A stretch of DNA of 11,845 nucleotides, from NCBI GenBank assembly GCA_002704045.1, contig PAFF01000031.1:1-11845 (forward strand). Direction: 5' to 3'. Positions 7,717-11,845 of the stretch are shown here, piece by piece. The notes beneath the pieces were generated by a model. It ran no database searches. It saw only the letters and a list, made by a program, of their open reading frames with translations, and was not told the DNA's origin. The position numbers were made by a program, and so were the translations under genes. Each line of letters begins with the position of its first letter. Position 1 is the stretch's first letter. Source of the DNA: Fidelibacterota bacterium. Its GTDB lineage: Bacteria; Fidelibacterota; Marinisomatia; SCGC-AAA003-L08; GCA-002704045.

Positions 7717-8001
7717 ATGAAAATAAAACCATTAGAAGATAGGGTAGTAGTAAAAGCTCAGGAAGCTGAAGAAGTTTCCAATGGAGGTATTATATTACCA
7801 GATACAGCTAAAGAAAAGCCTCAACAAGGTGAAATAGTAGCTACAGGGCCTGGCAAAGTAAGTGATTCAGGTAATTTAATAAAGTTAACAGTAAAAAAAG
7901 GTGATTCCATTTTATATGGTAAGTATTCAGGTACTGAAATTACTGTTGATGGAAAAGAATATTTAATCATGCGTGAGAGTGACATCTTAGCTATAATGTA
8001 A
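7717..8001 (+). CDS. groES: Co-chaperonin GroES (10 kDa)
   Basis: GroES forms the seven-subunit lid of the GroEL folding chamber in the cytosol. The 94-residue length is standard. It opens with KIKPLEDRVVVK (2-13), a family hallmark. The mobile loop at about 16-35 contains GGIILPD, whose Ile-Ile-Leu triad contacts the GroEL apical domain, followed by EKPQQGEIVATGPGK. The C-terminal half has KKGDSILYGKYSGTEI and the ending ESDILAIM. It is directly followed by groEL after 16 bases, the classic groESL order, and the two are surely co-transcribed. Confidence 0.98.
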   Translation: MKIKPLEDRVVVKAQEAEEVSNGGIILPDTAKEKPQQGEIVATGPGKVSDSGNLIKLTVKKGDSILYGKYSGTEITVDGKEYLIMRESDILAIM

Positions 8002-8003
8002 TT

Positions 8004-8011
8004 AAAAGGAG
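8004..8011 (+). promoter_or_regulatory. Ribosome binding site of groEL
   Basis: AAAAGGAG sits 6 bases before the groEL ATG in the 16-base groES-groEL spacer. It gives groEL its own strong initiation site rather than relying on read-through from groES. Confidence 0.8.
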
Positions 8012-8017
8012 AATTAA

Positions 8018-9670
8018 ATGTCAAAATTAATAGAATATAATGTAGAAGCAAGATCAACCTTAAAAGAAGGTGTTGATAAACTTGCTAATGCTGTAAAAGT
8101 GACATTAGGACCTAAAGGTAGAAATGTCATTATTGATAAAAAATTTGGAGCACCTACAATTACTAAAGATGGTGTAACTGTTGCTAAAGAAATTGAACTT
8201 GAGGATCCTACTGAGAATATGGGTGCTCAAATGGTTAAAGAAGTTGCATCCAAAACCTCAGATGTTGCAGGAGATGGTACTACAACAGCTACTGTAATTG
8301 CACAGGCCATTATCAATGAAGGTTTAAAAAATGTCACAGCTGGTGCTAATCCAATGGATCTTAAGAGAGGTATTGATAATGGTGTTGGTCAAGTAACAGC
8401 TTATTTAAAATCAATAAGTAAAAAAGTTAGTGGAAAAGAAGAAATATCTCAAGTTGGAACAATTTCAGCTAACAATGATAATTCAATTGGTGAATTAATT
8501 GCTGATGCTATGGAAAAGGTTGGAAATGAGGGTGTAATCACAGTTGAGGAAGCAAAAACAGCTGAAACTTATTTAGAAACAGTTGAAGGAATGCAATTTG
8601 ATCGTGGTTATCTATCACCATACTTTGTAACATCTCCAGAAGATATGGAATGTCAATTAGAGAATCCTTACATTTTAATTCACGACAAAAAAATTAGTAA
8701 TATGAAAGATTTGTTACCAATTTTAGAAAAAACGAATCAAGCTGGTAAGCCATTGTTAATAATTGCAGAAGATATTGAAGGTGAAGCATTAGCTACATTA
8801 GTTGTTAACAAACTTAGAGGTACTCTAAAAGTATGTGCGGTCAAGGCTCCTGGTTTTGGTGATAGACGCAAGGCTATGTTAGAAGATATTGCTATTCTTA
8901 CAGGTGCTACCGTAATTTCAGAAGAGCAAGGTTATAAGTTAGATAATGCTGATGTTTCTTATCTTGGAACAGCAAGGACTGTAACTGTTGACAAAGATAA
9001 TACTACAGTTGTTGAAGGTGCAGGAGATAATAAAAATATTCTTGCTAGAGTAAATGAAATCAAAGTTCAAGCTGAAAAGTCAACATCAGATTATGATAAA
9101 GAAAAATTGCAAGAAAGACTTGCAAAACTTTCAGGAGGTGTAGCAGTTATAAATATTGGTGCTGCAACTGAGGTTGAAATGAAAGAAAAGAAAGCTAGAG
9201 TTGAAGATGCTCTACACGCCACAAGAGCTGCAGTACAGGAAGGTATAGTACCTGGTGGTGGTGTTGCTTTGCTTAGAGCTTCAACAAACGTAAAAACCAA
9301 GGGTATGAATAGTGATGAGGCTTTAGGTATAGAAATCGTAAAAAAAGCGTTGGAAGCGCCTATGCGTCAGATTGTCAATAACGCTGGACTTGAGCCAGCA
9401 GTTATTGTTAATGATGTAGCAGCAAACAAAAGTACAAACTTTGGATTTGATGCTAGAAATGAGAAACATTGCGATATGGTTAAAGCTGGTATTATTGATC
9501 CTACACTTGTAACTAGAACAGCTATTGAAAACGCTGCTAGTATTACAGGTTTAATGTTAACAACAGAAGCTGTGATTTATGATAAAAAAGAGCCTGAATC
9601 TGCAGCCCCTGCTGGAATGCCTCCTGGTCCTGATATGGGTGGAATGGGTGGAATGGGTGGTATGTACTAA
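8018..9670 (+). CDS. groEL: Chaperonin GroEL (60 kDa)
   Basis: GroEL is the 14-subunit ATP-driven folding chamber that works with GroES. The 550-residue protein is full length. The equatorial domain has VTLGPKGRNVIID (28-40) at the nucleotide site and AGDGTTTATV (about 85-94), containing the Asp that coordinates magnesium near ATP. The apical segment includes GYLSPYFVTSPE and KPLLIIAEDIEGEALATLV. The intermediate and second equatorial parts contain GGVAVINIGAATEVEMKEKK, GIVPGGGVALLRA (with the nucleotide-site glycines) and TRTAIENAASITGLMLTTEA. The tail ends in GGM repeats followed by Tyr. No residue expected for function is missing by eye. The gene is terminated by the hairpin at 9691-9721. 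Confidence 0.98.
   Translation: MSKLIEYNVEARSTLKEGVDKLANAVKVTLGPKGRNVIIDKKFGAPTITKDGVTVAKEIELEDPTENMGAQMVKEVASKTSDVAGDGTTTATVIAQAIINEGLKNVTAGANPMDLKRGIDNGVGQVTAYLKSISKKVSGKEEISQVGTISANNDNSIGELIADAMEKVGNEGVITVEEAKTAETYLETVEGMQFDRGYLSPYFVTSPEDMECQLENPYILIHDKKISNMKDLLPILEKTNQAGKPLLIIAEDIEGEALATLVVNKLRGTLKVCAVKAPGFGDRRKAMLEDIAILTGATVISEEQGYKLDNADVSYLGTARTVTVDKDNTTVVEGAGDNKNILARVNEIKVQAEKSTSDYDKEKLQERLAKLSGGVAVINIGAATEVEMKEKKARVEDALHATRAAVQEGIVPGGGVALLRASTNVKTKGMNSDEALGIEIVKKALEAPMRQIVNNAGLEPAVIVNDVAANKSTNFGFDARNEKHCDMVKAGIIDPTLVTRTAIENAASITGLMLTTEAVIYDKKEPESAAPAGMPPGPDMGGMGGMGGMY
9638..9664 (+). repeat. GGM tandem repeat encoding the GroEL tail
   Basis: Three near-identical 9-base units (GGTGGAATG, GGTGGAATG, GGTGGTATG) encode Gly-Gly-Met three times at residues 541-549. 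Such flexible tails project into the GroEL cavity and are standard in bacterial GroEL. Confidence 0.9.
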
Positions 9671-9690
9671 ACCTAATACTCAAAAACATA

Positions 9691-9721
9691 AAAAGCCCCA
9701 AATTTTGGGGCTTTTTTTTTT
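9691..9721 (+). terminator. Intrinsic terminator of the groESL operon
   Basis: AAAAGCCCC at 9691-9699 pairs with GGGGCTTTT at 9707-9715 around the loop AAATTTT, and a run of ten T residues extends over 9712-9721. It starts 20 bases after the groEL stop. The flanking A run means the hairpin could also work on the other strand, but no gene points that way here. Confidence 0.95.
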
Positions 9722-9793
9722 ATTTAATACTACATTATTTTCAAAAAAGAAATAACTTATAAAATTAGTATTAAGTTAATTTTAGGGGCAAAA
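9722..9793 (+). promoter_or_regulatory. Leader and probable promoter region of sat/cysC, with RBS
   Basis: This short AT-rich stretch lies between the terminator and the sat/cysC start. TATAAA at 9758-9763 is a reasonable -10 box, but no good -35 box precedes it at the usual distance. AGGGG at 9784-9788 is a ribosome binding site 5 bases before the TTG and is the reason for choosing that start. A promoter is needed here because of the strong terminator upstream; its exact position is a guess. Confidence 0.35.
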
Positions 9794-11437
9794 TTGAAAA
9801 AAAAAAATAATAACCAAATAAACTACTTTTTATCTGATAGACAAAAAAGTGATTTAGAATTAATCCTTAATGGGGGATTTTCACCTTTAGTTACCTTTAA
9901 TTCTAAAAAAGACTATGACTCAATATTAGATAATTTAACTTTGAGGGATGGATCTGTATGGCCTATACCAATTACATTAGATTTGACCCACAATTTTATA
10001 AAAACTAATTTAATTGAAGTAAATTCTATTTTACAATTAAGAGAAAAAGAAGGTTTTATTAATGCTACATTGAAAATTTCAGAAATATGGAAAATTGATA
10101 AAGAAAAAGAAGCATTGCAAATATATGGTACTAATGATATTAAACATCCTGGTGTAAGTTATTTATTTAATAAAACAGGTGATTATTATATTACAGGGAA
10201 ATTAAAAAAAATATCATTACCAAAACATTATGATTACCGGGAACTTAGACATACACCTGATAAATTAAAGTTAGAATTTCAAAAAATGGGCTGGGATAAA
10301 GTTGTAGCATTTCAAACTAGAAATCCAATGCATAGGGCGCATAAAGAAATTGCGTTGAAAGCTTCTGAGGATTCTAAAGCTGGACTTTTAATACACCCTG
10401 TTGTTGGACCAACAAAACCTGGTGATATTGATCATTTTACAAGGGTAAGATGTTATAAAAAAATTATGAATTATTTTCCTGAAAATTCTAGTTTTTTAAG
10501 CCTAATACCATTGGCAATGCGAATGGCTGGTCCTAGAGAAGCGTTATGGCACGCTTTAATTCGTAAAAATTATGGCTGTACACATATTGTCATTGGTAGA
10601 GATCATGCTGGTCCTGGAAATGATAGTCAAGGTAATCCGTTTTATGGGCCCTATGATGCTCAAGAATTAATGATTAAGTATCAAGATAAAATTGGAATAG
10701 TAATGGTTCCATTTAAGATGATGGTATATGCTAAAAATAGATCCGATTATATTGAACTTGACAAAGTTACAGAAAAAGATGAAACATTAAAAATATCGGG
10801 CTCACAGTTAAGAGATAAATTACGTAAAGGAGAAGATATTCCTGATTGGTTTACTTACAAAGAAATTGTAGATGAATTACGACAAGTTTATCCAACAAAA
10901 GAAAATCAAGGTTTTACATTATTTTTTACAGGTTTATCAGGTTCTGGAAAATCAACTATTGCTAATGGTTTGGTTATAAGATTAAAAGAATATGGTAAAA
11001 GAAAAGTAACTTTACTAGATGGTGATATAGTTAGAACTCATTTATCAAGTGAACTAGGATTTTCAAAAGAACATAGAGAATTAAATGTAAAAAGAATTGG
11101 TTTTGTTGCTAGTGAAATAACTAAAAATAGGGGTATTGCAATTTGTGCTCCAATTGCACCATATGAAGAATCTAGATCTTTTAACAGAGAACTAATATCA
11201 AGTAGAGGAGCATACATTGAAGTGTTTGTTTCAACTCCATTGTCAAAATGTGAAGAGAGAGATACAAAAGGATTATATGCTAAAGCAAGATCAGGTGAGC
11301 TAAAAGGTTTTACAGGTATTGATGATCCTTACGAAAAACCAAAAAATGCTGAAATTGTTGTGGATACAGTAGGATCTTCTCCAGATGAATCAATTCAAGT
11401 TATAATTGATTATTTAAAAAATAATAAATTTATTTAA
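9794..11437 (+). CDS. sat/cysC: Bifunctional ATP sulfurylase / APS kinase
   Basis: The 547-residue fusion activates sulfate in two steps: ATP plus sulfate gives adenylylsulfate (APS), which is phosphorylated to PAPS for sulfate reduction or sulfation. The N-terminal ATP sulfurylase part (about 1-360) has the PUA-like start LSDRQKSDLELILNGGFSPL and the catalytic motif QTRNPMHRAH (174-183). It also has GRDHAGPG (268-275), matching the second active-site motif. The C-terminal APS kinase (about 375-547) has the P-loop GLSGSGKST (380-388), DGD (409-411), FSKEHRELNVKRIGFVA and the lid region KGLYAKARSGELKGFTGIDD. Both sites look intact, so both activities are expected. The start is TTG, supported by AGGGG upstream; no in-frame ATG exists before the catalytic domain. 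An eleven-A run follows the TTG. No other sulfur-assimilation gene is visible next to it. Confidence 0.96.
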   Translation: MKKKNNNQINYFLSDRQKSDLELILNGGFSPLVTFNSKKDYDSILDNLTLRDGSVWPIPITLDLTHNFIKTNLIEVNSILQLREKEGFINATLKISEIWKIDKEKEALQIYGTNDIKHPGVSYLFNKTGDYYITGKLKKISLPKHYDYRELRHTPDKLKLEFQKMGWDKVVAFQTRNPMHRAHKEIALKASEDSKAGLLIHPVVGPTKPGDIDHFTRVRCYKKIMNYFPENSSFLSLIPLAMRMAGPREALWHALIRKNYGCTHIVIGRDHAGPGNDSQGNPFYGPYDAQELMIKYQDKIGIVMVPFKMMVYAKNRSDYIELDKVTEKDETLKISGSQLRDKLRKGEDIPDWFTYKEIVDELRQVYPTKENQGFTLFFTGLSGSGKSTIANGLVIRLKEYGKRKVTLLDGDIVRTHLSSELGFSKEHRELNVKRIGFVASEITKNRGIAICAPIAPYEESRSFNRELISSRGAYIEVFVSTPLSKCEERDTKGLYAKARSGELKGFTGIDDPYEKPKNAEIVVDTVGSSPDESIQVIIDYLKNNKFI

Positions 11438-11450
11438 ATAAAAAAGAGTG

Positions 11451-11456
11451 GTGGAG
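11451..11456 (+). promoter_or_regulatory. Ribosome binding site of the last gene
   Basis: GTGGAG lies 5 bases before the ATG at 11462, in the 24-base gap after sat/cysC. It supports that start codon and shows that the partial final frame is a real gene. Confidence 0.65.
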
Positions 11457-11461
11457 TTAAA

Positions 11462-11845
11462 ATGATTAAAATAATAGGTTGGTTTTTTGCAGGTTTATTT
11501 ACTTACTTTGGAATGTACTTATCCGCTGCTGGTACTCGAGGTCCAATGATGGGATACGTTGACACAGTTAGTTTTTTTATAGTTCTTGGAATTTCGTACT
11601 TTGGTACAGTTGCAGCTCATGGGAAATTTTTACTTGATCTTAAAGGTCTTAAATTTATAAATAAACTCCTAATACCTTGTGCTTTTCTAGGTGTTTTTAT
11701 GAATCTAGTAATGATGCTTTATGCTACAGGTGGACCCGAAGAAAATATGGCATCAAGATTAGGTTTATCATTAGCAGTAGCATCTTTATCCCTTTTATAT
11801 GCTTGTATTTTTAAAATTATTTTTTCAATAATTATAGAATCAAAA
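11462..11845 (+). CDS. MotA/TolQ/ExbB-like inner-membrane protein (3' end missing)
   Basis: The frame is open from ATG 11462 to the window edge and gives 128 residues without a stop. Four hydrophobic segments are visible at about 4-22, 36-53, 69-88 and 100-124. The order and wording recall the N-terminal half of MotA-type proton-channel subunits. A first helix is followed by GYVDTVSFFIVLGISYFGTV (31-50), similar to the MotA pattern of Asp, Ser and IVLGG. Later, GGPEENMASRLGLSLAVASL and the SLLYA that follows resemble the MotA segment with G-x-x-hAVALLTTLYG. Such proteins use the ion gradient to drive a partner (MotB, TolR or ExbD), which would be expected downstream but is out of view. The 24-base spacing suggests co-transcription with sat/cysC. 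The match is to short patterns only; another small polytopic membrane family remains possible. Confidence 0.55.
   Translation, partial: MIKIIGWFFAGLFTYFGMYLSAAGTRGPMMGYVDTVSFFIVLGISYFGTVAAHGKFLLDLKGLKFINKLLIPCAFLGVFMNLVMMLYATGGPEENMASRLGLSLAVASLSLLYACIFKIIFSIIIESK

Noticed and set aside
1..11845. CRISPR array, tRNA or rRNA gene, insertion sequence, phage or defence island
   Set aside because: No regularly spaced repeats, tRNA-like cloverleaf, rRNA-like segment, transposase or integrase frame was seen. Genes are co-oriented, closely packed and uniform in base composition.

Overview
The window is an AT-rich (roughly 30% GC by eye), tightly packed bacterial segment. Every gene I can support lies on the plus strand. 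The gene set (a long-form IspG with an inserted domain, a fused ATP sulfurylase/APS kinase, GroES-GroEL with a GGM tail, and a COG1033-type RND exporter) fits a streamlined marine bacterium of the FCB superphylum. Candidatus Marinimicrobia (SAR406) is my best guess, but it is an inference from gene style and base composition and was not tested by phylogeny.

Layout. 1-5245: four genes joined almost without gaps. They are the 3' end of a class V (isopenicillin-N-epimerase-like) aminotransferase, an RND/MMPL-type membrane exporter (stop and start abut), an IlvC-family reductase-like protein (8-bp overlap) and an exported TPR protein (TTG start, 4-bp overlap). 5248-7616: ispG, 2 bp after the TPR gene, then dut. 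7617-7716: a 100-bp gap that should hold the groESL promoter. 7717-9670: groES and groEL, closed by a strong intrinsic terminator at 9691-9721. 9722-9793: a short leader. 9794-11437: bifunctional sat/cysC on a TTG start. 11462-end: the start of a MotA/TolQ/ExbB-like membrane protein, cut by the window edge.

How the genes fit together. ispG (isoprenoid precursors), dut (nucleotide pool sanitation), groESL (protein folding) and sat/cysC (sulfate activation to PAPS) are housekeeping genes. The first four genes look translationally coupled and may share a role, but the sequence does not say which one. The most unusual item is the IlvC-family protein. Its Rossmann core and three of the four expected metal ligands are intact, but the usual active-site lysine (in VAPKGPG) is serine and one metal-binding glutamate is valine. 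It may therefore not be a working ketol-acid reductoisomerase. I found no CRISPR array, mobile element, tRNA or rRNA. Apart from the 5' operon, the region looks ordinary.
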